This document shows, piece by piece, positions 1 to 7,311 of a stretch of DNA of 16,510 bases (within the stretch, counting starts at the first letter, position 1; the number at the start of each line of letters is the position of its first letter). Made by a program: the position numbers and the translations under genes. The stretch is from an uncultured Verrucomicrobiota bacterium (GTDB lineage Bacteria > Verrucomicrobiota > Verrucomicrobiae > Opitutales > Opitutaceae), in the NCBI GenBank assembly GCA_946482165.1, contig CAMLQS010000083.1, positions 1 through 16,510 on the forward strand, read 5' to 3'. The notes under the pieces are model-generated. The model was not told where the DNA came from and ran no database searches. It saw nothing but the letters and a program-made list of their open reading frames with translations.

Positions 1-185
1 TTCTTGCCGAAGCCCATGGTGAACTCGTCGATGCAGTTATCGATGGTCTCCTTGAGGAGGACGTAGATGCCGTCCTCGGGGTGGGCGCCGTTGCCGAGGC
101 GGCCTATATACATGCCGGGGCGCAGGCGGATGTGTTCGAGCGGCGAGAGGGTTTTGATCGAGGCTTCGGTGTAGGCGTTGGCCAT
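1..185 (-). CDS. parE: DNA topoisomerase IV subunit B (ParE), N-terminal fragment
   Basis: Only the first 61 residues are in the window; the gene continues past position 1. ParE is the ATPase subunit of the type IIA topoisomerase that decatenates chromosomes. The N-terminus reads MANAYTEASIKTLSPLEHIR, followed by RPGMYIGRLGNG and then DGIYVLLKETIDNCIDEF. The RPGMYIG stretch and the E..DN residues are the start of the GHKL ATP-binding fold. The DGIYVLLKE form matches the ParE of Bacteroidetes and Chlamydiae rather than GyrB, which has a GLHHLVYE-like stretch here. The ATG at 183-185 is the natural start. Its mRNA leader is pyrimidine-rich (reverse complement of 186-207) with no Shine-Dalgarno sequence. 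It diverges from the membrane protein at 375. A GyrB paralogue is the only real alternative. Confidence 0.85.
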   Translation of the reverse strand, partial: MANAYTEASIKTLSPLEHIRLRPGMYIGRLGNGAHPEDGIYVLLKETIDNCIDEFTMGFGK

Positions 186-374
186 GAGAAAAGGAAAGGG
201 ATGAGGGCGGAGACGGAAGAAAAGGCGGAGGGCGGAAACCTGAGACCTGGCGCGGAATCCGGAGAGGGCGTCACCCTTTGACGCGAGGCGGGTGCGGCAA
301 GCGAAAAGGCGGGCTGGTGGAGAAGGACGAGGCGGGAGTTGTTTTTGGCCGGCGGGGTGTTTTGGGTGGTCCTC

Positions 375-1031
375 ATGCAAGTCCACGCACGCATCTCGAA
401 GGAATGGCGCCGCCGCATGATCTTTCTGTTTTTGATGATCTTCGGCTCGGGCCTCTGGTTTCTCTCCGACGGCTACATCATGTGGCCGAAGGAGACCAAG
501 CGCTTCGAAGTCTACAAGGTCATGGCCGAGCAGATGATTGCCGAGGGCAAGGCGAAGGATCTCAAGGATCCGGTCCTGAAACGCGCTTGGGAGCTCCATG
601 CGGAAAAAAACGAGCTGCCCATCAAGGTTCCGAAGGAACGCACGGCGGGCGATCTCGCGGGACAGCGTTGGACGGGCTGGATCATGTTGGCGGGTTCGGC
701 TATTTTCGCCGCTTGGGTGGCGTGGAACCACAAGCGCAGCGTGCGCGCCGAGGGCGATCTCATCACGGGCGCCTCGGGGGAGCAGGTGCATCTCGACTCG
801 ATCATCGACATGGATCGCCGCAAGTGGGCGAACAAGGGCATCGCCTACGCCATTTATGAGCAGGGCGGAAAACGGAAGCGCCTGACGCTCGACGACCACA
901 AGTTCCTCGGTTGCGAAGCCATCATCCTCGAGGCGGAGAAACGCATCGCGGCGCGTGCGGGGGCGGAAACGCCCGCATCGGACGACATCGCGGGCGACGC
1001 GCCGGCCGCGGACAAGCCGGCTTCGGGCTGA
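375..1031 (+). CDS. Conserved two-TM membrane protein, function unknown
   Basis: 218 residues from the ATG at 375; an in-frame TTG at 339 or GTG at 357 could add 6-12 residues but neither has a ribosome binding site. I do not recognise a named family. The N-terminus is basic (ISKEWRRR) and leads into a first membrane segment at about residues 15-36. A charged stretch of about 60 residues follows (with EVYKVMAEQMIAEGKAKDLK), then a second segment at about 99-117 (WTGWIMLAGSAIFAAWVAW). The last 100 residues are soluble and alternate short strands with a terminal helix (GCEAIILEAEKRI), which is reminiscent of bacterial PH-like domains; that is inference only. The tail is Ala/Asp/Pro-rich and probably disordered. 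Coding is supported by the coherent membrane topology and by GC-rich third positions. The gene faces the minus-strand gene at 1120-1602 across a strong inverted repeat. Confidence 0.72.
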   Translation: MQVHARISKEWRRRMIFLFLMIFGSGLWFLSDGYIMWPKETKRFEVYKVMAEQMIAEGKAKDLKDPVLKRAWELHAEKNELPIKVPKERTAGDLAGQRWTGWIMLAGSAIFAAWVAWNHKRSVRAEGDLITGASGEQVHLDSIIDMDRRKWANKGIAYAIYEQGGKRKRLTLDDHKFLGCEAIILEAEKRIAARAGAETPASDDIAGDAPAADKPASG

Positions 1032-1045
1032 GCTATCCTGTTGAG

Positions 1046-1082
1046 CGGCCGCGCGTGGGACAGCGCGCGGCTCGCGCGGCCG
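1046..1082. terminator. GC-rich inverted repeat between convergent genes
   Basis: The 10-bp arm CGGCCGCGCG (1046-1055) is perfectly matched by CGCGCGGCCG (1073-1082) with a 17-nt loop. The loop contains CGCGCGG (1064-1070), which can instead pair with CCGCGCG (1049-1055). There is no T-tract on either side, so it is not a classic intrinsic terminator. Its position between genes ending at 1031 and 1120 suggests bidirectional transcript-end protection or a pause site. Confidence 0.4.
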
Positions 1083-1119
1083 TCGCACCTCGCGACTATC
1101 TAGCCGCGCTGGCGATCAT

Positions 1120-1602
1120 TTAGTGATCGTGGCCGTGGTCGTCGTGGACGCCGTAAGCCCAGGCGCTGTCGCTCCAGAGCACACGTCCGTCGCGTTCGAG
1201 GCGAAGCGCCAGTTTGTAGTGCGAATAGGGGTCGACCTCGGCGGCGCCGGGGCCGAAGGCGCCGAGCTCGGCGTTCCAGGAAAGCGTTTCTTCGCCAAAG
1301 CGGCCCTTGATGCGAAGCGTGGTGCCGGGAGCGGGCGCGGGCTCGAGGACGGGCGCGAAGCGGCCCATATTCCAGGTGAGCTCGAGTTTGTGGGACGCGC
1401 CGTCGACCGCGATGTTTAGGAGGACTCCTTTGCGGGAGCCGCGCGGGGCGTCGTGCGCGCGCTCTTCGGTCAGGGACTTGTTCAAGGGAATGTAGACGAC
1501 GATGCCGGTGACAAGAAGCGCGAGGCCGGCGGCGGCCCAGCGCTTCCAATCGCGACGGGCGTCGGGTTTCACGAGGACGGGTTCGTCGGAGTAGGTGCTC
1601 AT
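1120..1602 (-). CDS. TM-anchored protein with histidine-rich C-terminus, unknown function
   Basis: 160 residues, start ATG at 1600-1602, stop TAA at 1120-1122. I do not recognise the family. The N-terminus (MSTYSDEPVLVKPDARRDWKR) is cytoplasmic by the positive-inside rule. It is followed by one membrane segment at about residues 23-40 (AAAGLALLVTGIVVYIPL). The remaining 115 residues should be periplasmic and look beta-rich, with LNIAVDGASHKLELTW and TTLRIKGRFGEETLSWNAEL. The last eight residues are HDDHGHDH, a plausible metal-binding tail. It lies 44 bp downstream of the PfkB gene on the same strand, so co-transcription is likely. The leader has CCCCTCC directly before ATG, which resembles the anti-Shine-Dalgarno side, so initiation cannot use a normal Shine-Dalgarno. 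A longer open frame extends upstream, but it overlaps pfkB and is unlikely. Confidence 0.7.
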   Translation of the reverse strand: MSTYSDEPVLVKPDARRDWKRWAAAGLALLVTGIVVYIPLNKSLTEERAHDAPRGSRKGVLLNIAVDGASHKLELTWNMGRFAPVLEPAPAPGTTLRIKGRFGEETLSWNAELGAFGPGAAEVDPYSHYKLALRLERDGRVLWSDSAWAYGVHDDHGHDH

Positions 1603-1646
1603 GGAGGGGCGGCGAAGAGACGGTGGCGGAAGAGAATGCGCTTCGC

Positions 1647-2588
1647 TCAACGGGGCAAGGCCAGGAGAGCGTCGATTTCGGCGGCGTAGGCGAGGGACGG
1701 CCAGGCGCCGGGGCGCGTGCAGGCGAGCGCCCCCGCGGCGGACGCCAGGCGCAGGCACTCGAGAAGCGAGAGCCCGCGCGCGAGAGCGAAGGCGTAGGCT
1801 CCGTGAAAGGCGTCGCCGGCGCCGGTAGTATCGACTGCATCGATACAAAAGGCCGGCAGGGAGCCGGAGCCGTCGGGCGTGGACCAGACGAGGCCGCGCG
1901 GGCCCAACGTGACGACCACGGTGGCGTCGGAGCGGGCGTTGAGGGCCGCGCGCAGGACGGTGGTCGAGACGTTGGCGGGATCGCGGCCTCCGAGCGCGGA
2001 ACGGGCGCAAGCCTCGCTCGAGACGAGGTGGTCGGCGCGGGGGGCGAGGGCCCGAATCGAGTCACTCCAGGAGCCGGCGTCGATCACGAGCGGGGCAGCG
2101 GTGGCGGCTGCGTGCGCCACGAGCGCGTCGTTCCACTCCGGGCGGTGCCCGTCGGCGAGGATCACCCGGGCGAGGGGAAAATGGGGAATGCCGGATCGGG
2201 CCGCCGGGGGATTGGGCGTATCCGGTGGGGGCGGGCGATGGGACACCACGGAGCGGGTGGCGTCGGGTTTCACGAGGATGGCGGCGAGCGGGGTCTCGAA
2301 GCCTCGCGGGGAATGGAGGGCGGAGCGGTCGATGTTTTCGGCGTCGAAGGCCCGGCGGAGCAGGGCGGCAAGGGGGTCGGAGGAGTCGTCGCCCACGAGG
2401 CCGGCGAAGGCCGCGCGTCCGCCGAGCCGGGCGACTTGCGCGGCGGCGACGGCGGCGGGCCCGCCAGGCGCGACGAGACGAGCGTCGGCGCGCACCTTCT
2501 CGTCGGCCGAGGGGTGATGCGGCACGGAGAGGAGCAGGTCGACGCAGGCGAGGCCGACGCAGAGGACGTCGCGGGGCGGCGCGCTCAT
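1647..2588 (-). CDS. PfkB-family carbohydrate kinase, YihV/ketohexokinase-like
   Basis: 313 residues, the usual size for the ribokinase/PfkB family, which phosphorylates sugars with ATP in the cytoplasm. The start MSAPPRDVLCVGLACVDLLL at 2588 gives the standard first beta strand; upstream in-frame codons are low-quality and overlap the protease gene's end. The GGPAA stretch near residue 44 corresponds to the family's N-terminal sugar-binding signature. Signature 2, DTTGAGDAFHGA, begins at residue 253, with D259 as the expected catalytic base. The GGPAA form in place of GGNAxN, and the C-terminal pattern FHGAYAFALA followed by ACTRPGA, resemble E. coli YihV (6-deoxy-6-sulfofructose kinase) more than fructokinase or ribokinase. 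That is recalled family knowledge, so the substrate stays open. It lies 58 bp after the subtilase gene and 44 bp before the His-tail gene. Confidence 0.88.
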   Translation of the reverse strand: MSAPPRDVLCVGLACVDLLLSVPHHPSADEKVRADARLVAPGGPAAVAAAQVARLGGRAAFAGLVGDDSSDPLAALLRRAFDAENIDRSALHSPRGFETPLAAILVKPDATRSVVSHRPPPPDTPNPPAARSGIPHFPLARVILADGHRPEWNDALVAHAAATAAPLVIDAGSWSDSIRALAPRADHLVSSEACARSALGGRDPANVSTTVLRAALNARSDATVVVTLGPRGLVWSTPDGSGSLPAFCIDAVDTTGAGDAFHGAYAFALARGLSLLECLRLASAAGALACTRPGAWPSLAYAAEIDALLALPR

Positions 2589-2646
2589 GGCCCGGGAAGG
2601 CGGGAGGCGCTTGATCCGGGCGCTCTGTCGTGGGCCGTCGACACCG

Positions 2647-5600
2647 TTATTCCGTGGGTTGTTCGGCGCGAATGGCGACCGCGCCGCAGTAAGGGGAGGT
2701 GCCGTCCGAGAGATACGGCGTAAGGGCGAAGCCGGACACTTGGCCGCTTGTGCTGAGCACGAGCCCCGCGAACTGGGTGAGGACCTCCCGGATTTCATCA
2801 GGGTTCGTCTTGGCGGGGATTGTGCCGCGATAGGTGCCTGTCACCCAGCCGGACGCCGTCTTGGTCGTGAGTTGGAACTTCCGCGGGTTCGGAGCGGGGA
2901 TGACGAAGCGGTTGGCGGCATCGACGGTCACTCCGGTGGCCAGCGCATAGGGGAAATCGTCCGCCTCTCCCAGAATCTGCAAGGGGGTGCCGCCCGCGGT
3001 GTAGCCCAGCAAGCGCGCGCCGCCTGCGGGGGGCGAGTAGCGGCCGCCGCCGCGGAGAAGCAGCGTCTGGTTATGGAACCCGGCGGGCTCCAGCCAGGTC
3101 GGCGCCGGGGCGCGATCCCACCGCAGGCTGGTGTTCTCGGCCAATTCCTGAACAGGGGCCGCGGGCAGGGAGAACTCGCCGAAGATCGAGCCCTTCTGTT
3201 TGGCGTAGGGGGCGAAGAACAAAAGCTGTCCTTCCGCGCCCAAGGGGGCCGAGCCGGTGATGGCGGGCGAGCCGTCCGAGGGCAGGAGCCGCCATTTGGC
3301 GACACCGTCCGGTCCCGCGTTCAGTTCCAGCAGGCAGCGCTTCATGCGGCTGACGTCGCCCGAGTCCTGGCCGAAGGCGGCGGTGAATCGGGAGGCGTAG
3401 GCGGTCGCGGGCCGGGTTTTCGTGTTCCAAGGCGAGGAGTGGCCCGTGATCGGCATGAAAATGCCGTGTCCGATCTCCTCGAGGGTGCCGGTGCTTTCTC
3501 CGTCCGGGTCGATGGTGACGGTGAGTTGGCGGGTGGCGCCGAGCACGGTGAAGCTGTAAACGAACGACGCGCCGCCTTCCTCGGTTTTGTCCAACACGAC
3601 GGAGAAGGAGCGGAGTCCGGCGCCGGAGTAAAGTTGCCCGGTGGCGCGACCGTTGGTCGCGACCGCGAGCGTCAGAAGGCCCTTTCGCTCGAAATCCACG
3701 GACCCGTTGGCGTCGATGCCGACGCCCATGACGTGGCGGCCGGCCAAGGGCGCGGGCAGGGGGGAGATGGTGAAGAGCAAGGGCAGGCGAACCACCGTTC
3801 CATCGACCGTCGTGGCGGTGACGTTGACGGCCAGGGCGGTCGCGCTGATTTTGGCGGGGCGACCGCTGAGTATGCCCGTGAGCGGGTCGAGGCGGAGGCC
3901 GGCGGGGAGGGCGGCGGCTTTCCAAAGGGCGACGTCGCCGTCGACGTATCCGGAAAGGTCGAGCGAGGCGTTCGTGCCGGCGCGGATGTCGAAGGTGCCG
4001 CGGGGGCTGTCGTCCAAGGCGACCTGGGCTTCGGAGCTGGCGCCGCCCAAGGCGTTCGTCGCCGTGCAAGTGTAGACGCCGACGTGTTTGGCGGAGAAGT
4101 TGGCGAGGCGGTATTCGGGGGCGTTGGCGCCGGGAATGACCTGGCCGTCGCGGCGCCACACGTAGCTCAGGTTGCCGCCGGAAAAATCGCCGCGAAGGAC
4201 GAGCGTGGAGCCGGTCGCGAGGGTCTGGCTGGCGAGCGGAGCGACCACGGCGGGCGGGGCGAGCGGCGTGCCGTAGAGGCTCAGCGAGGCGGAGTTGAAG
4301 GAGCCGCTGTCGGAGGCCTGCGTGTCGCGGATGCGAAGCGTCCAGCGTTTGGAGGGAGACGAGGGAAGGTGGGATTCCTCGCCCCAATGGCGCACGCTGG
4401 TGAAGGGGTAGTCGACGTAGTCTTCGCCGCTCATCCAGCGGCTGGTTTTGGTGAAGCGGCTGGTGGCGCCGGAAGGCGAGATGAGCGTGATTTCCAAGTC
4501 GCCGCGATAGGAGTGGGTGATGTTCACATTCACGACGACGTGCTCGACCCGAAGCACGGGAGAATCGTCGGGGATGTCGAACGTGAGCGACAAGGGGAGG
4601 GCGGGGTTGTCGGGGATAAGCACCGAACCTGGCGCGTTCGGGAACGCGATGAGCTCGGTTTCCGGGCCGAGCGGGCGCCAATTGCGCGCGAGAGTGAGAG
4701 CGGCCAGTGCGTTGACCAAGCCGCCGCCGAGACGTGGATGATGCTTGATGGGATGCGCGGGGTCGCCGGCGGGACGCGATGTCCAGTCTCCGCTCGATGC
4801 GAGCGTCCGGGTGGAGGAGCGGAGGAATATCTCCTTTATGTCGCGCCAGCCGAGATCGGGCCGGGCTTCGAGAAGCAGCGCGCCTACGCCCGCCGCGATG
4901 GGCGTGGCGGCGGAGGTTCCGCTGAAGTTGGAGGTGTAGCCGCCGCGCGCATAACCGGGGACGCCCATGCGGTCCGTGGTGACGATGCCGCCGGCCCCGG
5001 GCGCGGCGACGACCAGGTGCGGGCCGCCTTCGCTGAAGCCGGCGGGGCTGCCGCCTTTGCCGGTCGCGGCGACGGCGATGACGGGCCGGGAGGAGGCGTA
5101 GCCATCGAGGGAGCCTTGATCCCCGTGGCTCTGGCCGTTGCCCGCGGCCCAAAAGTAGAGGGTTCCCAGACCATCGCGGCCGCTCGCGGCGCCCTCGGCG
5201 ACAGCGGACAGCCAAAGCGAAGGCGCCGGGCTGACGTCGGGTTCATAGTCGTAAGGGCCCCAGGAATTGTTTTTCACCGAGATGACGTCGTTGCGCCAAT
5301 ACATGGCTCCGGCCTCTTCCGAGTCGTCGGTCGGCGCGGCGATGAGCCGCATGGCGGCCAAGGTGGCCGAAGGCGCGGAGCCAGCGCCGCCGATTCGGTT
5401 GTCTCCCCGGGCGGCGGCGAGGCCCGCGACGGCGGTGCCATGGTCGTCCTCGCGGCGGTAGGTTTCGCCGTCGAAAACGATATCGTGGTCCTCGGCCGAC
5501 GGGTCGTTGTCGTTGTCGTTCCAATCGTATCCCAGGCTGTTGTCCAAAGCGGGCGAAAGGTCGGGATGGGAGAGATCGACGCCGTTGTCCACGATGCCGA

Positions 5601-6345
5601 TGACGACGCCGGAGCCGGCGGCGCTGTCCCACGACGGCGCGGCGCGGATTTCGCCGAGGTGCCATTGGCTTTTGAGCATGGGATCGTTGAGCGTGCGACG
5701 CGGGAAACGCTGCCGGGCGAGAAGGGGGCGGGCGGAGCGGATTCCCGGAAGGGCGGCGGCGGCCAAGGCGGCGCGGAGGGGCTGGGCGGCGTCGCCGATG
5801 ACATGGCCGATGGCGTGGTCCGGCGCATAGGCGGGCCTTTCCCAGGAGGCTATCCCAAGGTCCGGGCGAGGCGGCGGAGACGGGGCGTCGGCCGAGGCGA
5901 GAACGATTTCGACGCGGGGATTGACGATGCGGCGGGTGCGGGCGTCGCGCGTGGCGCCGGGCGGGTAAAGCACGAGGCGCGGCGAAGCTCCTTCCGGAAC
6001 GCGCCGGCCGAGATCGGTTGCGTGTTTGAGGAGGGCGGGCAGGTCCGCCTGCGCCGGGATGCGTTCAAGTCGCCGGGCCGCCGGACTGCCGGGGAAATAC
6101 AACTCGTCGAGGGCGACGACGTAGGTTTTTTGGGCCCCGCCATCGGAGAGGCTGAACACATTGTCCGCAGCGGCGGGCGATGGAGTATTCACCTGCGCCG
6201 GGCGCGGTTTGTTTTTTGCCGGCGCGACTTCGACGCGGGCGTTTGGGAAATCGCCGGGCGTTTGCGGCGTTGGCGAAGGCCGCGGCGCCAGCCAGACGCA
6301 TAACGCGCCAACCATGACGAGGAGGAGTGGAATAAGGCGGCGCAT
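2647..6345 (-). CDS. Large secreted subtilase (S8) with P-domain, Ig-like, He_PIG-like and beta-rich C-terminus
   Basis: 1232 residues from the ATG at 6345; a TTG at 6351 would add two. The N-terminal hydrophobic stretch (RRLIPLLLVMVGALCVW) is a signal peptide or anchor. Residues about 25-215 form a pro-region. The protease domain (about 220-550) has all catalytic residues: D253 in GIVDNGVDLSHPDL, H302 in DDHGTAVAG, oxyanion N403 in WAAGN and S478 in FSGTSAATP. A P-domain of the kexin/furin type follows (about 583-693), recognisable from HVVVNVNITHSYRGDLEITL and WTLRIRDTQASDSG. Then come an Ig-like domain (about 700-778, YVWRRDGQ, GVYTCTATN), a putative-Ig/He_PIG unit (about 788-862, LPAGLRLDPLTGILSGRP), and about 360 beta-rich residues of a kind common in big secreted verrucomicrobial proteins (inferred). 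The likely role is extracellular or periplasmic protein breakdown or maturation. There is no recognisable sorting signal at the end. Confidence 0.92.
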   Translation of the reverse strand: MRRLIPLLLVMVGALCVWLAPRPSPTPQTPGDFPNARVEVAPAKNKPRPAQVNTPSPAAADNVFSLSDGGAQKTYVVALDELYFPGSPAARRLERIPAQADLPALLKHATDLGRRVPEGASPRLVLYPPGATRDARTRRIVNPRVEIVLASADAPSPPPRPDLGIASWERPAYAPDHAIGHVIGDAAQPLRAALAAAALPGIRSARPLLARQRFPRRTLNDPMLKSQWHLGEIRAAPSWDSAAGSGVVIGIVDNGVDLSHPDLSPALDNSLGYDWNDNDNDPSAEDHDIVFDGETYRREDDHGTAVAGLAAARGDNRIGGAGSAPSATLAAMRLIAAPTDDSEEAGAMYWRNDVISVKNNSWGPYDYEPDVSPAPSLWLSAVAEGAASGRDGLGTLYFWAAGNGQSHGDQGSLDGYASSRPVIAVAATGKGGSPAGFSEGGPHLVVAAPGAGGIVTTDRMGVPGYARGGYTSNFSGTSAATPIAAGVGALLLEARPDLGWRDIKEIFLRSSTRTLASSGDWTSRPAGDPAHPIKHHPRLGGGLVNALAALTLARNWRPLGPETELIAFPNAPGSVLIPDNPALPLSLTFDIPDDSPVLRVEHVVVNVNITHSYRGDLEITLISPSGATSRFTKTSRWMSGEDYVDYPFTSVRHWGEESHLPSSPSKRWTLRIRDTQASDSGSFNSASLSLYGTPLAPPAVVAPLASQTLATGSTLVLRGDFSGGNLSYVWRRDGQVIPGANAPEYRLANFSAKHVGVYTCTATNALGGASSEAQVALDDSPRGTFDIRAGTNASLDLSGYVDGDVALWKAAALPAGLRLDPLTGILSGRPAKISATALAVNVTATTVDGTVVRLPLLFTISPLPAPLAGRHVMGVGIDANGSVDFERKGLLTLAVATNGRATGQLYSGAGLRSFSVVLDKTEEGGASFVYSFTVLGATRQLTVTIDPDGESTGTLEEIGHGIFMPITGHSSPWNTKTRPATAYASRFTAAFGQDSGDVSRMKRCLLELNAGPDGVAKWRLLPSDGSPAITGSAPLGAEGQLLFFAPYAKQKGSIFGEFSLPAAPVQELAENTSLRWDRAPAPTWLEPAGFHNQTLLLRGGGRYSPPAGGARLLGYTAGGTPLQILGEADDFPYALATGVTVDAANRFVIPAPNPRKFQLTTKTASGWVTGTYRGTIPAKTNPDEIREVLTQFAGLVLSTSGQVSGFALTPYLSDGTSPYCGAVAIRAEQPTE

Positions 6346-6351
6346 GGGCAA

Positions 6352-6360
6352 GGGGGGGGG
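6352..6360. repeat. G9 (C9 on the coding strand) homopolymer before the protease start
   Basis: Nine consecutive G on the plus strand lie between the stop of the upstream gene (6364-6366) and the protease ATG (6343-6345). On the mRNA this is a C9 run six bases before the start codon. Tracts of this kind are prone to slippage, but here a length change would alter only leader spacing, not the reading frame from the ATG. Confidence 0.6.
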
Positions 6361-6363
6361 CGG

Positions 6364-7260
6364 TCAGGCGAGCAGGGCCTCGTCGCAGAAGGCGATGAGG
6401 CGGGAGCGGAGAACGCGTGCTCGCTCGGCGAAGGCGCGTTGGGCGCGTTCGTAATCGGCGCGACCGTCGGGCGTCTCGATCTTGACGGGGGGAATGCCGA
6501 GCGCGGCGAGGTCGTAGGGGCTGGCGCGCATGTCGAGTTCCCGGATGTCGCGGGCGAGTTCGAAGCAGTCGGCGACGAGCTCGGCGGGCACGAGCGGGCC
6601 GAGTTTGAAGGCCCATTTGTAGAGATCCATGTTGGCGTGCAGGCAGCCGGGCTGCTCGTGATCGATCGCCGTCTCGCGCGCGAGTTGCGCCCGGTTGAGG
6701 GGCAGGGCGGGCGCGGTGAAAAAGCGAAACGCGTCGTAGTGCGTGCAGCGGAGAGCCTGCGACTCGACGATCAAGGCAAGCTCCGCGGGCGGGAACCGCA
6801 GCGGATACTGGTTGTGGCGAACTTCGTCCGGCGTCTGGCGGTAGACCATCGCCCATTCGTGAAGCCCGAAGCAGCCGAAGAAGGGCGGGCGCGCGGCGGT
6901 GGCGGCCAGAAAGCCCCGCAGCCACGAGACGAAGGCGCGGCGTTTTTCCAGAATGGCGGAGGGTCGAAGGGTCACGCCGTATTCGGTTTCCTGGTATTCG
7001 CCGCGGGCGAGGTAGGCGAGCGCGGCGTTTCCGGCGAGCGCGACGCCGGGTCCCGGGAACCAGCGGCGCAACCAGGAGGGGCGGTGCCCGTAGTAGGTGA
7101 AAAGGAAGTCGTAGACGGGATGCTTCTCGGCGTGCGCGGCCCGGGCTTGGTGCGGATCGGTCCAGGTGCGCACGCGATTCTCATGGGCGCGCGCGCGCGC
7201 CTGCCAGTCGGCCTCGGGAAGGACGAGCGGGACGGCGGGCGATGGCGGGGGGGCGGACAT
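6364..7260 (-). CDS. Conserved protein of the family often labelled '3-methyladenine DNA glycosylase' (no glycosylase motif visible)
   Basis: 298 residues, ATG at 7260, TGA at 6364-6366. I recognise the family from its invariant blocks, which recur in Actinobacteria and Verrucomicrobia: HPVYDFLFTYYGHRP with LRRWFPGPG, FGCFGLHEWAMVYR, LRCTHYDAFRFFT, EQPGCLHANMDLYKWAFKL and MRASPYDLAALGIPPVKIET. Entries of this family often carry the product name 3-methyladenine DNA glycosylase. I see no helix-hairpin-helix with catalytic Asp (AlkA type) and no AAG/MPG signature, so I do not adopt the name. The concentration of conserved His, Cys, Asp and Tyr in three blocks suggests an enzyme active site, possibly with a metal; that is inference. 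No signal peptide or TM segment is seen. It precedes the protease by 18 bp and follows the thioredoxin gene by 51 bp. A C7 run falls in codons 3-5. Confidence 0.8.
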   Translation of the reverse strand: MSAPPPSPAVPLVLPEADWQARARAHENRVRTWTDPHQARAAHAEKHPVYDFLFTYYGHRPSWLRRWFPGPGVALAGNAALAYLARGEYQETEYGVTLRPSAILEKRRAFVSWLRGFLAATAARPPFFGCFGLHEWAMVYRQTPDEVRHNQYPLRFPPAELALIVESQALRCTHYDAFRFFTAPALPLNRAQLARETAIDHEQPGCLHANMDLYKWAFKLGPLVPAELVADCFELARDIRELDMRASPYDLAALGIPPVKIETPDGRADYERAQRAFAERARVLRSRLIAFCDEALLA

Positions 7261-7311
7261 GTCGGAGGCGGCGCGGAGCGTCGGGACGCGACGACGGACG
7301 AAAACAGAGCT

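Noticed and set aside
1623..2723. A 366-codon open frame on the plus strand opposite pfkB
   Set aside because: Shadow of the PfkB gene; the kinase signatures are on the minus strand.
2587..6303. A 1238-codon open frame on the plus strand, antisense to the subtilase
   Set aside because: It mirrors the protease gene in a GC-rich genome where stops are rare in the antisense frame. Its translation is Gly/Arg/Ala/Val-rich with no domain, while the minus strand has a full catalytic set.
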